From: Acidobacteriota bacterium
GTDB taxonomy: Bacteria > Acidobacteriota > Terriglobia > Bryobacterales > Bryobacteraceae
NCBI GenBank assembly: GCA_029776225.1
Contig: JAKOTR010000053.1
Location: forward strand, 124,001 to 188,000
Reading direction: 5' to 3'
Length of the DNA stretch: 64,000 nt
Below are positions 16,381 to 25,191 of the stretch, piece after piece. Positions within the stretch are counted from its first letter, which is position 1, and each line of letters starts with the position of its first letter. A model generated the notes under the pieces. It searched no databases, was not told the DNA's origin, and was given only the letters and a program-made list of their open reading frames with translations. The translations under genes were made by a program, and so were the position numbers.

Positions 16381-16689
16381 ATGAGAATTCCCGGTAACAT
16401 GCAAGCCATGATGAAGCAGGCCCAGCAGATGCAGGAGAAGCTGCAGCAGGAGATCGCGCAGATCCGCGTCGAAGCCTCGGCCGGCGGAGGCATGGTCACG
16501 GTCAAGATGGACGGTCAGAAAAACGTCCTGGGGGTCAAGATCGACCCCGAAGTGGCAGGCGACGTGGAGATGCTTCAGGACATGGTGATGGCCGCGTTCA
16601 ACGAAGCATCGAAGAAGGTGGACGAGGAATCGCGGCAGAAGATGAGCGGAATGCTGGGCGGTCTGGGGCTGCCTCCGGGACTGTTCTAG
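16381..16689 (+). CDS. ebfC: YbaB/EbfC nucleoid-associated protein
   Basis: 102 residues from MRIPGNMQAMMKQAQQMQ; the in-frame ATG at 16366 is less likely because AAAGGA lies 7 nt before 16381. The helical N-terminus rich in Met and Gln, the central GGGMVTVKMDGQ and the Gly/Leu-rich C-terminal tail are the family hallmarks. EbfC binds DNA as a dimer and often works near RecR. It lies between dnaX and recR with gaps of 34 and 3 bp, so it is almost certainly co-transcribed with them. Confidence 0.93.
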   Translation: MRIPGNMQAMMKQAQQMQEKLQQEIAQIRVEASAGGGMVTVKMDGQKNVLGVKIDPEVAGDVEMLQDMVMAAFNEASKKVDEESRQKMSGMLGGLGLPPGLF

Positions 16690-16692
16690 CCT

Positions 16693-17292
16693 ATGCCGGA
16701 GTACGCCGAGCCGCTTGCCCGCCTCATCCGGGAATTCAAGCGCCTGCCGGGCATCGGCCAGAAATCGGCCCAGCGGATCGCTTTTCACGTGCTGCGCGCG
16801 CCGCGCGAGGACGCCGAGCAACTGGCGCAGGCGGTTCTGGACGTCAAAGACAAGCTCGGCCTGTGCCAGCTCTGCAACAACATCAGCGACAGCGAGCTGT
16901 GCCCGTATTGCAGCAACCCGAACCGCGACCGCTCGGTGATTTGCGTGGTGGAAGAACCGCACAACATTGCGCCGATAGAGAGCACGGGCCAGTTCAGCGG
17001 CCTCTACCACGTGCTGCATGGCGCTATCTCGCCGCTCAAGGGCATCGGTCCCGAGCAGCTTCGCATCAAGAACCTGATCGAGCGGCTCCAGTCGGGTGAG
17101 GTGCAAGAGCTGATCCTGGCGACCAACCCGACGGTGGAAGGCGAGGCCACCGCCGCTTACCTTTCCAAGCTGATCAAGCCGCTCGGGCTGAAGGTCACGC
17201 GCATCGCGATGGGCATTCCGGTCGGCAGCGACCTGGAGTTTGCCGACGAAGTTACGCTGACGAAATCCCTCGAAAACCGCCGGGAAATGTAA
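16693..17292 (+). CDS. recR: Recombination mediator RecR
   Basis: 199 residues, the usual length. The helix-hairpin-helix [17 protein letters not shown] is near residue 18, the zinc site [16 protein letters not shown] near 57-72, and the Toprim domain begins with [17 protein letters not shown]. The C-terminal [16 protein letters not shown] is conserved. RecR acts with RecO (and RecF) to load RecA on gapped DNA. It starts 3 bp after the ebfC stop. Confidence 0.96.
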   Translation: MPEYAEPLARLIREFKRLPGIGQKSAQRIAFHVLRAPREDAEQLAQAVLDVKDKLGLCQLCNNISDSELCPYCSNPNRDRSVICVVEEPHNIAPIESTGQFSGLYHVLHGAISPLKGIGPEQLRIKNLIERLQSGEVQELILATNPTVEGEATAAYLSKLIKPLGLKVTRIAMGIPVGSDLEFADEVTLTKSLENRREM

Positions 17293-17301
17293 GGCGGGCC
17301 G

Positions 17302-18612
17302 TCACCGCTTGATCGCGAGCTGGCCCTGCCGGGCGTAATCGATCGCCTCGGCGAGGATCCGCGCGGACTCCTGGGGCGCGTGGAAGCCCATAGAGTTTTC
17401 GGCGTTCACGAAATCGACCCGCCACTGCGCTTTGCGATGGAACTTGAGCGCCTCGGCGAGCTGCTGGTCTTTGGCCCCGGCGGCGCGCGCGGCTTTTATG
17501 TCGTCGAGCAGCGCGATCAGGGCGTCCTCGGCACGATCGAGCAGGGCGGCGTGGCGCTCCTGAATCGCTTCCGCGCGGGCCTTCATTTCAGCGGCTGAAA
17601 CCGGATGGCAGGTGAGGCAGGCGCGCTCGACGTTCAGCAGTGGGCTGCGCACGTGGTGGTCGCTGATCTTGACCGCGCCTTGCCGCATGTAAGGCATATG
17701 GCAGTCCGCGCAGGCCACTCCGCTGCGCGCGTGAATTCCCTGGCTGAACGTCTCAAATTCGGGGTGCTGGGCCTTGAGCACGGGCGCGCCGGTTTCCTCG
17801 TGCTGCCAGTCGCTGAAAGCGATGCGGTCGTAGTAGGCCTCGATTTGTTCCACCTTCAGGCCTTCGGCCCAGGGATAGGTCACCAGCTTCTTTTCGCCCG
17901 CGAAGTAATATTCCACGTGGCACTGGCCGCAGACATACGTGCGCATCTCCTGGCGGGTGGCCATGGTGTTCGGATCGTAGTTGTCGATGCCCTGGGATTT
18001 CTTCAGCGCCTTGATGCCGGCCAGGAAGCCCGGACGGGTCACGCGGAGGTCCATCGTCTTCGGGTCGTGGCAGTCGATGCAGGCGACCGGGTGCTCGACC
18101 AGCTTGCGAGCTTCGCGGAATGGCATGGCGCAGATCAGCTCGAATCCCTTGAGCACGTCGCCGCCGCCCGCCCTGCGGTAGGCGGGAATGACCGAAGCGT
18201 GGCACTGGAGGCAACTGCCGGGCTGCGGCCGTTCCCTGGTGCGCGCCGTTTCGTCCTGGTCCTGCAGCGAATAAGCGTGGCCGCGCTCCTCCTTGTATTC
18301 CAGGGCGAAGGCGTAGCCGGCGAAGATGCGTTTGAGGCGCGGATCGCGGTCCAGGCGCGAGTAGGGCTCGCTGCCGCCGAACCTGGTGGGCGTCATCTCG
18401 GCGGTGCGCTTGAAACTGTCGTATTGACGGGGGAAGTTCCTGCCCCAGACTGCGGGATCCACCGTATCCTCGGTGAGCCTGACTACTTCCACGTAGCGCT
18501 CGCGCGCCTCCTGCTTGCGCTCACTGATGTTCATCAGCAGCATCGCCGCCGCGAAAGCCGCGCCGGCGGCGGCAGCGCCAATCAGAATGTAAATCCGGGG
18601 TTTTGCACTCAT
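17302..18612 (-). CDS. nrfA: Ammonia-forming cytochrome c nitrite reductase
   Basis: 436 residues from 18612, chosen because AAGGA lies 9 nt upstream; 18633 is an alternative. A membrane segment or signal (about 5-27) leads to five haem sites in order: CLQCH, CIDCH, CGQCH, CADCH and CLTCH. The first, catalytic, haem site is CxxCH, not the CxxCK of enteric NrfA. Candidate active-site residues are the Arg in LRVTRPGF, the Tyr after CGQCHVEYYF and the His in GIHARSGVACADCH. It reduces nitrite to ammonium with six electrons in the periplasm. It follows nrfH by 4 bp. Confidence 0.93.
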   Translation of the reverse strand: MSAKPRIYILIGAAAAGAAFAAAMLLMNISERKQEARERYVEVVRLTEDTVDPAVWGRNFPRQYDSFKRTAEMTPTRFGGSEPYSRLDRDPRLKRIFAGYAFALEYKEERGHAYSLQDQDETARTRERPQPGSCLQCHASVIPAYRRAGGGDVLKGFELICAMPFREARKLVEHPVACIDCHDPKTMDLRVTRPGFLAGIKALKKSQGIDNYDPNTMATRQEMRTYVCGQCHVEYYFAGEKKLVTYPWAEGLKVEQIEAYYDRIAFSDWQHEETGAPVLKAQHPEFETFSQGIHARSGVACADCHMPYMRQGAVKISDHHVRSPLLNVERACLTCHPVSAAEMKARAEAIQERHAALLDRAEDALIALLDDIKAARAAGAKDQQLAEALKFHRKAQWRVDFVNAENSMGFHAPQESARILAEAIDYARQGQLAIKR

Positions 18613-18616
18613 AGGG

Positions 18617-19060
18617 TTAAATCCTTGCGCCATGCCCTACGCGATAGTGGCAGCGCACGCAATCCTCCGATGGCATCTGGGCAACCATTTCCTGGTGGCA
18701 CCGCTGGCAGTTCCGCCGCAGTTTTTCTGCGTTTGCGGGGCGGATCCGGATCGGGTCCGGAAAGTTTTGGAGCGTGAACCGCAGCGAATGATTCCAGCCG
18801 TTCTCGGCTTTGGCCAGATACTTCGGCACGAAGGGATGGGGCGTGTGGCAGTCGTTGCACGTCGCCGCGGTATGGTGGCTGGCCCGCTGCCAGGAGTCGA
18901 AGTTTTCGGCCATCACGTGGCAGTTGGCGCAGGCCGCCGGGTCGTTGCTGAAGTAGGCAAAGCCGCGCGCGTAGACGAATGTGTAGGCGCCCAATCCGAG
19001 GGCCACACCGGCCAGCGCGCTCACAGCGGCAGGAATTCCAGATAAACGCATCCAAATCAT
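18617..19060 (-). CDS. nrfH: Cytochrome c nitrite reductase small subunit
   Basis: 147 residues of the NapC/NirT family. One N-terminal membrane anchor (about 8-30) is followed by four CxxCH sites: CANCH, CNDCH, CQRCH and CVRCH. NrfH takes electrons from menaquinol and passes them to NrfA. It lies directly upstream of nrfA in the same operon. Together they support respiratory nitrite ammonification or nitrite detoxification. No nitrate reductase is in this window. Confidence 0.92.
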   Translation of the reverse strand: MIWMRLSGIPAAVSALAGVALGLGAYTFVYARGFAYFSNDPAACANCHVMAENFDSWQRASHHTAATCNDCHTPHPFVPKYLAKAENGWNHSLRFTLQNFPDPIRIRPANAEKLRRNCQRCHQEMVAQMPSEDCVRCHYRVGHGARI

Positions 19061-19082
19061 TGTAAACGTTCGCAGAAAATTT

Positions 19083-20088
<1,006 letters not shown>

Positions 20089-20112
20089 TCTCCGGAAGCG
20101 TCTTAGAATAGA

Positions 20113-20140
20113 GAAGCGGGCGGGTTCTTCCGCCTGCTTC
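20113..20140 (+). repeat. Strong hairpin just before the SET gene start
   Basis: GAAGCGGGCGG (20113-20123) pairs with CCGCCTGCTTC (20130-20140) over 11 bp with one G-U and a 6-base loop. It ends 4 bases before the ATG at 20145 and has no T-run. It could end mdh transcription weakly or mask the start of the SET gene, which has no visible Shine-Dalgarno. Confidence 0.6.
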
Positions 20141-20144
20141 CCGA

Positions 20145-20606
20145 ATGACAGCCAACGTAGTTGATGTAGTTATTGTTCCCAGAATAGATGAACGGTATGC
20201 CTGCTACCGCCTGGAAGTCAGGCCGTCCCCGATCCATCGTTGGGGCGTATTTGCCCTCGAACCGATCCCGCCCCGCCGCAAGGTGATCGAGTATACCGGC
20301 GAAAAGATCAGCCGCCGGGAAATCAAGCGGCGTTCCCAGCGGGAGCTGGTCTATCTTTTCGAACTGAACAGTTACTGGTGCGTGGATGGGGCCGTGGGCG
20401 GCAGCGGCGCCGAACTTATTAACCATTCCTGCGATCCCAACCTCTACTCGATGGTGATGAAGGGCCACGTGATCTACATGAGCCGGCGCGCCATCAGTCC
20501 GGGAGAAGAACTCACCGTAGATTACCGTTTCGACAAGAAAATGGAGCGCGTCCCCTGCACCTGCGGTTCCCCGAAATGCCGGGGGACCATCAACCTCCTG
20601 CGCTAA
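20145..20606 (+). CDS. SET-domain protein (putative lysine methyltransferase)
   Basis: 153 residues, nearly all SET domain. Visible motifs are HRWGVFALEPI, VIEYTGEKIS, the pseudoknot motif AELINHSCDPN, EELTVDYRF and a post-SET-like CTCGSPKCRGTI with three Cys. The catalytic Tyr is in DYRF. This is the eukaryotic-type protein lysine methyltransferase fold, found in scattered bacteria. The target protein is unknown. It lies 56 bp after mdh on the same strand and is separated from it by a strong hairpin. All key motifs are kept, so it should be active. Confidence 0.88.
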   Translation: MTANVVDVVIVPRIDERYACYRLEVRPSPIHRWGVFALEPIPPRRKVIEYTGEKISRREIKRRSQRELVYLFELNSYWCVDGAVGGSGAELINHSCDPNLYSMVMKGHVIYMSRRAISPGEELTVDYRFDKKMERVPCTCGSPKCRGTINLLR

Positions 20607-20634
20607 CGAACCGCTTTGTCAGGCAGGACTCCCG

Positions 20635-20662
20635 GGAACTTACTAACTCCCGTGGTGTCTAA
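20635..20662 (+). promoter_or_regulatory. ECF sigma (sigma-E-like) promoter
   Basis: GGAACTT (20635-20641), 15 bp, then GTCTAA (20657-20662) equals the sigma-E consensus known from E. coli. It is followed by GAGAGGAGG and the ATG at 20686. This suggests envelope-stress control of the TonB-like gene. Confidence 0.6.
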
Positions 20663-20685
20663 GTAAGCGAGAGAGGAGGCCGGAG

Positions 20686-21452
20686 ATGTTCGAGCAGAGC
20701 ATCATCGCAGGCGCTCCGAAGAAGCGCCGGATTTGGACAGTCTGCCTGGCGGTCGTGGGCCAGGCAGCCGCGATCGGCGCCGCGGTTCTCATTCCGCTGA
20801 TCGTGTTCGATCAACTGCCGGCGGCGAGGCTCAAGCCTCTGCTGGCCGCGCCCGAACCGCCCCGGGGGAGACCGAAGGTGGAACCCGGCGGTGTGAAGCA
20901 TGTGAAAGTGGCCGACGTGCAATGGCAGATCCGAAAGGGCCAGCTCGTTGAGCCGGCCAGCATGCCTCCGCGCGCCAGGATGATCGTCGACCCCGCTCCA
21001 CCACAGTATTTCGGTGATGGCACCGGCCCCGGCATCGTGGGTGGCATCGAGGGGCTCGGTTTGAGGACGGACAGTGTGGTCGGCAGCGTTCTGACCAGCA
21101 CGCTTAAGGCGGTGGAGCCTCCGCCGCCGGCGCCCGTTGTGACGCCCGCGAAGGCCAAGCCGGAGCGTATCACGCTGGGAGGCAATGTTGTTGAGGCCAA
21201 GCTGATCGACCGCGTTGTCCCTCGCTACCCTGCCCTCGCGCGGCAAACCCGAATCGAGGGCGCGGTCCGGCTCCGGGCTGTGATCCACGTGAGGGAAGAA
21301 TTCAGGAGATCAGCCTGATCGAGGGCCATCCGCTGCTAGTCCCGGCGGCCGTTGAAGCGGTGCGGCAGTGGCGGTACCGCCCGACGCTGCTGAACGGCGA
21401 CCCCGTCGAGGTCGAGACCGAAATCACCGTGTTTTTCAATCTCGCCCGTTAG
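20686..21452 (+). pseudogene. Energy transducer TonB-like protein, frameshifted
   Basis: The first frame runs to 21318: a cytoplasmic start, one membrane segment (about 18-44) and a Pro-rich periplasmic linker, then the TonB C-terminal domain beginning VPRYPALARQTRIEGAVRLR. It then breaks near 21285-21300. The rest of the domain continues in another frame (from about 21300) as EISLIEGHPLLVPAAVEA and VRQWRYRPTLLNGDPVE, ending in FFNLAR and TAG at 21452. One missing base explains the break. Intact, it would be about 255 residues and energise outer-membrane receptors. It could be a real mutation or an assembly error. Its end overlaps the convergent S41 gene by 17 bp. Confidence 0.8.
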
Positions 21453-22932
21453 TGTGGACCGGGCCCGGCCCGCTTGCCATTTTTTCGAGCGCGGTGAGGA
21501 TGACGGGGTCGCGCTGCGCCTCTACTTCGTCGCCGCGCTCGACTCCCAATGACAGGTTGAACAGTTCCGTCTTCAGACGGTTTGTGATCCATTCACGCTC
21601 GGAAGACCACTCGGCGACGCCGGGCCGTATCTTGCGTTCCGAGAGATACACCTGGAACTCGTCGAGCACCTGCGGGGAGACTTCAAAGTTTTCGTCCACG
21701 GGGCCGTTGCGGCGGGTGTACTCGGTGGCAAAGGACGTGAAGGCGCCCGTCCCATCGAGCACCATGCGAAACCGCGACATCGGCTGCGGGTAGACCTCGT
21801 AGTCGGGCCGGATGCCGCCGCCTCCCTGCACAATCCGCCCCGAGTCGGTGCGGAACTCTTTCTGCTCGCCGAGCCGCATGGCAATGTGCGAACTCTGGAT
21901 CTGACTGCCTTCGAGCGGCCGCTGGATCGAGCGCCCGCTGGGGGTGAAATAGTAGGCCGTCGTCAACGCCAGCCCGGTTCCTTCCGAGAGCGGAAAGACG
22001 CTTTCGACGAGCCCTTTGCCATAACTCGGCTCGCCGACGACAATGGCGCGGTCATGATCCTGCAGGGCGCCCGCGACGATTTCGGCCGCGCTGGCCGTTC
22101 TCCCGTTGACCAGCACAGCCATCGGGAACTCGTATGGGGAAGCGGTTGCGGGCACCTTTTCCTCGGTGGACTGCACCGCCCGTCCCCGCACGGTCAGCAG
22201 AACCTGGTCCGGCTTCAGGAACAGCGACGCCGTCTCGAGGGCGGCCGCCAGCAACCCGCCTGGATTGTTCCTTAAATCGAGGACGAGGCCGCTCAACTTT
22301 CTTCCGCCGAGCTTCTCAATGGCATCGCGAATTTGTTTGCCCGTTTCCGCGTCGAAGCTCGAGACGCGGAGATAACCGATGCCGGGCCGCAGGAAGAAAG
22401 CGCGCTCGACGCTGGGCGACTGCATCTCCTCCGGCGTGAGCGTGAAGGTAAGCAGCCGCGCGTTGCCGGGCCGGCGCACGTCGATTCTGGCCTCCTTCTG
22501 CCGCGTCTGGCTGAGCAGTCCGATCAACTGCTCGATGTCAAGCCGGGCGAGGCCGATGCCGTTGATCGCAACGATTTCGTCGCCCGGGCCGATGCCGGAT
22601 TTCGCCGCCGGAGTCCCGGGGAGGACCTGGAGGACGATCACGCGCCCGGGCAGCACGGAGACCACGCTGCCAAAGCCCTTTTGGGTGGATTCCTGGAGTT
22701 TCTTGAGCTGGTCGAATTGCTCGGGATCGAAGAATACGGAGTGCGGGTCCAGGCGGCGCAACATACCGGGGATCGCGCCGCCGTAGATAGCCTGTTCGGG
22801 ATTGACGGGGTCGGCTGCCTCGCGCTCCACGGCCGAATACACCCGCATGAATGTCTTCACCTGCTCAGCGAGGTCGCTGGCCGGGGCGGGCTGAGCGAGA
22901 AGAAGAAATACTGCGGGAATACAGGACAACAT
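21436..22932 (-). CDS. S41-family C-terminal processing peptidase
   Basis: 498 residues. A signal peptide (about 1-18, ending PAPAS) is followed by an N-terminal helical region and a PDZ domain (about 90-165; PGDEIVAINGIGL). Then comes the S41 core: GLVLDLRNNPGGLL, the nucleophile Ser in VNGRTASAAEIVAGAL and the Lys in GEPSYGKGLVE. It is a periplasmic serine protease of the CtpA/Prc type that cleaves near protein C-termini. The C-terminal region after about 330 is less conserved. It converges on the TonB-like gene. Confidence 0.9.
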   Translation of the reverse strand: MLSCIPAVFLLLAQPAPASDLAEQVKTFMRVYSAVEREAADPVNPEQAIYGGAIPGMLRRLDPHSVFFDPEQFDQLKKLQESTQKGFGSVVSVLPGRVIVLQVLPGTPAAKSGIGPGDEIVAINGIGLARLDIEQLIGLLSQTRQKEARIDVRRPGNARLLTFTLTPEEMQSPSVERAFFLRPGIGYLRVSSFDAETGKQIRDAIEKLGGRKLSGLVLDLRNNPGGLLAAALETASLFLKPDQVLLTVRGRAVQSTEEKVPATASPYEFPMAVLVNGRTASAAEIVAGALQDHDRAIVVGEPSYGKGLVESVFPLSEGTGLALTTAYYFTPSGRSIQRPLEGSQIQSSHIAMRLGEQKEFRTDSGRIVQGGGGIRPDYEVYPQPMSRFRMVLDGTGAFTSFATEYTRRNGPVDENFEVSPQVLDEFQVYLSERKIRPGVAEWSSEREWITNRLKTELFNLSLGVERGDEVEAQRDPVILTALEKMASGPGPVHTNGRD

Positions 22933-23106
22933 TACCCGTATTCCAGTTTACTTTATGCACCGGCGCGCAGCCCGAAACCGGGAGGGCATTCACAATAACC
23001 CGGAGAATTTATCGGCTTTATTTTTAATGAGATGGGACTTGGGACGCGCGGCCGCGTGAAATGCCTGTGCCTACACTTTGGGCGTGAGAAAAGTGAGAAG
23101 GCCGAG

Positions 23107-25191
23107 ATGAAGAGAATCCTATTGGCGATATGCGTACTCACAGCCGGCGCGGCCAGTCCCGCGGGCGCCCAAACGCGAGTCGATTTACGGACACAGGGCA
23201 AGAACGTTGATTTTTCCGCGGCCGCCTCGACGAGACCGGTCCGGACGGGAACGGCGCTGCCGTCATCCTGCGCGGTGGGGGAGATGTTTTTCAAGACCGA
23301 CGCGACGCCGGGGCAGAATCTCTACGCCTGCACGGCGCAGAACGTGTGGACGCTGCAGAGCGGCGCCGGGGGGACCGGTGGGGCCAGCGGGATGCCTCCG
23401 GTGTCCGGCCAGGCGGGCAAAGTGCTCTCGAATGACGGGACGGCGCCGGAGTGGCGCAGCATGGGCGGAGACGTGAGCGGAGCGCCGGAAGCGCTGACGG
23501 TGACCGGAATCCAGGGGAGACCGGTGAGCAGCACGGCGCCCGCGGGCGGGCAGGTGTTGGCGTGGAACGAGACGGCGGGGCAGTGGGAGCCGGCAACCGC
23601 AGCGGCCGCGGGCGGAGCGAACTACTCGCAGGCGTTCGCGTCCGCGACGAGCGTCATCATGCCGGGCGCGTCGCACGGGCTGGGCACGGCGAACGTGATC
23701 GTCGACTGCTACGACAGCGGGACGCCGAGCCGGCGGTTGGAAGCCGATTCGATCACGGTGGACCCGGCGACGTTCGACATCACGGTGACATTCGCCAGTC
23801 CGCAGAGCGGGCGGTGCGTGGTGAACGGGTCGGGCGGAGCGTTCGCTGCGCAGACGACCGCGAGCAACGTTTTCGCCAGCGGCACGACGCAGACATTCCA
23901 GGGCGCCCTGGTGGCGTCCGGCGCCGACCGCACCGCCCCGGCCAAAGCGGGCACCACGTTGCCTGCCAGCTGTACCCCCGGGGACCAGTTCTTCAAGACC
24001 AACGCCACCGCGGGACAAAATCTGTTCTTCTGCACGGCGCCAAATACCTGGACCCAGATGAGCGGCGGCGGAGGCGGGGGAACGGGAGGAGCCGTGTGGA
24101 GCGTCTTCGGCCGCACGGGCGACGTCGACGCGCAGGTTGGGGATTACTCGTTCTCGCAGATCGCGGGCATGGTAGTGAACGCTCAGATCGCTCCCGGGAT
24201 CGATGCCACGAAGATCGGGGACGGGTCGGTGAACAACACGAAGCTGAGCTACCTGGCGAACGTGACCTCGGACGTGCAGGCGCAACTGGACGGGAAAGCA
24301 GCGGCGGGGCACACGCATAGCCTGGGAGGAGACCTGAGCGGCAATCCCGGGAGCGCCACCGTAACAGGGCTGCAATCGCGGCGGGTTTCGAGCGCCGCGC
24401 CGGCGGACGGCCAGGTGCTGGTGTGGAGTTCGGCGGCGAACGAATGGCGGCCGGGCGCAGGCGGAGCGGGCGGAGGCGCGGGGATGGCGGCGCAGCTCGG
24501 CGATCTGGCGGTGGTGCAAAGCTCGCCGACGGTGCTGACCATTGGCGCGAACTGCTCGCCGGCGACTCCCTGCAACGTGAGCTTCGGCAACGTGGTGTAC
24601 TCGTTCACGACCAGTTGCACGGCGACGATCAGCGGGGGATCGGGAACAGCCTACGTTTACGTCACCAACGGCGGCGCGGTGGCCGTGGGACACAATGCAA
24701 CGGTGAAGACATCGCAGGGGTGCCTGGCGCAGCAGGGCGTGACGGCGTTTCCGGCGGAGTCGGTCCCGCTCTATATCTGGACGGCGACAAACGGCACATG
24801 GGATGCGGACGGCGGCCGGGACGTGCGCGGCTGGCTGAGCAATAAAGGCATTGCAGCCGGGACGGGGATAGCGACGGTCGAATCGGGCGGGCGGACGACG
24901 GTGAGCGTCGATTCGGCCCTGGTGCCGATGTACATCACGGGAACCGCGCAGCTCAATTTTCCGGAAATCCAGCACGGCAGATGCGCTTCCGACATGACGT
25001 TCACGCTGCCAGGCGCGGCAGTGAACGACGCAGTTGCGCCGGGGTGGCCCGAAGCATTCGAGCCGGGACTGCTCGGGATGATGCGCGTGAGCGCGCCGAA
25101 CACGATTTCCGTGCGGGTGTGCAACTTCTCAGGGGCGACGGTGGATCCGATCAATGCTACGTTCCGCGCGACGGTGGTGCGTAGTTTTTGA
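23107..25191 (+). CDS. Secreted repeat protein resembling phage tail fibres
   Basis: 694 residues from MKRILLAICVLTAGAASPAGA, a signal peptide; the frame is open upstream to 23032. The body has two kinds of repeat. One is LPSSCAVGEMFFKTDATPGQ followed by NLYACTAQNVWT, repeated near 24000 as LPASCTPGDQFFKTNATAGQ. The other is GGDVSGAPEALTVTGIQGRP followed by VSSTAPAGGQVLAWN, repeated near 24330. Between them VFGRTGDVDAQVGDYSFSQI and LDGKAAAGHTHSLGGDLSG are typical of tail-fibre shafts and tips. Gly/Ala/Thr content is high. No phage genes are nearby. It is likely a surface or secreted adhesin-like protein. The 3' end overlaps the ligase gene by 35 bp. Confidence 0.7.
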   Translation: MKRILLAICVLTAGAASPAGAQTRVDLRTQGKNVDFSAAASTRPVRTGTALPSSCAVGEMFFKTDATPGQNLYACTAQNVWTLQSGAGGTGGASGMPPVSGQAGKVLSNDGTAPEWRSMGGDVSGAPEALTVTGIQGRPVSSTAPAGGQVLAWNETAGQWEPATAAAAGGANYSQAFASATSVIMPGASHGLGTANVIVDCYDSGTPSRRLEADSITVDPATFDITVTFASPQSGRCVVNGSGGAFAAQTTASNVFASGTTQTFQGALVASGADRTAPAKAGTTLPASCTPGDQFFKTNATAGQNLFFCTAPNTWTQMSGGGGGGTGGAVWSVFGRTGDVDAQVGDYSFSQIAGMVVNAQIAPGIDATKIGDGSVNNTKLSYLANVTSDVQAQLDGKAAAGHTHSLGGDLSGNPGSATVTGLQSRRVSSAAPADGQVLVWSSAANEWRPGAGGAGGGAGMAAQLGDLAVVQSSPTVLTIGANCSPATPCNVSFGNVVYSFTTSCTATISGGSGTAYVYVTNGGAVAVGHNATVKTSQGCLAQQGVTAFPAESVPLYIWTATNGTWDADGGRDVRGWLSNKGIAAGTGIATVESGGRTTVSVDSALVPMYITGTAQLNFPEIQHGRCASDMTFTLPGAAVNDAVAPGWPEAFEPGLLGMMRVSAPNTISVRVCNFSGATVDPINATFRATVVRSF

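Noticed and set aside
21285-21318. Programmed ribosomal frameshifting in the TonB-like gene
   Set aside because: No slippery heptamer or downstream structure is visible at the break; a simple one-base loss is enough.
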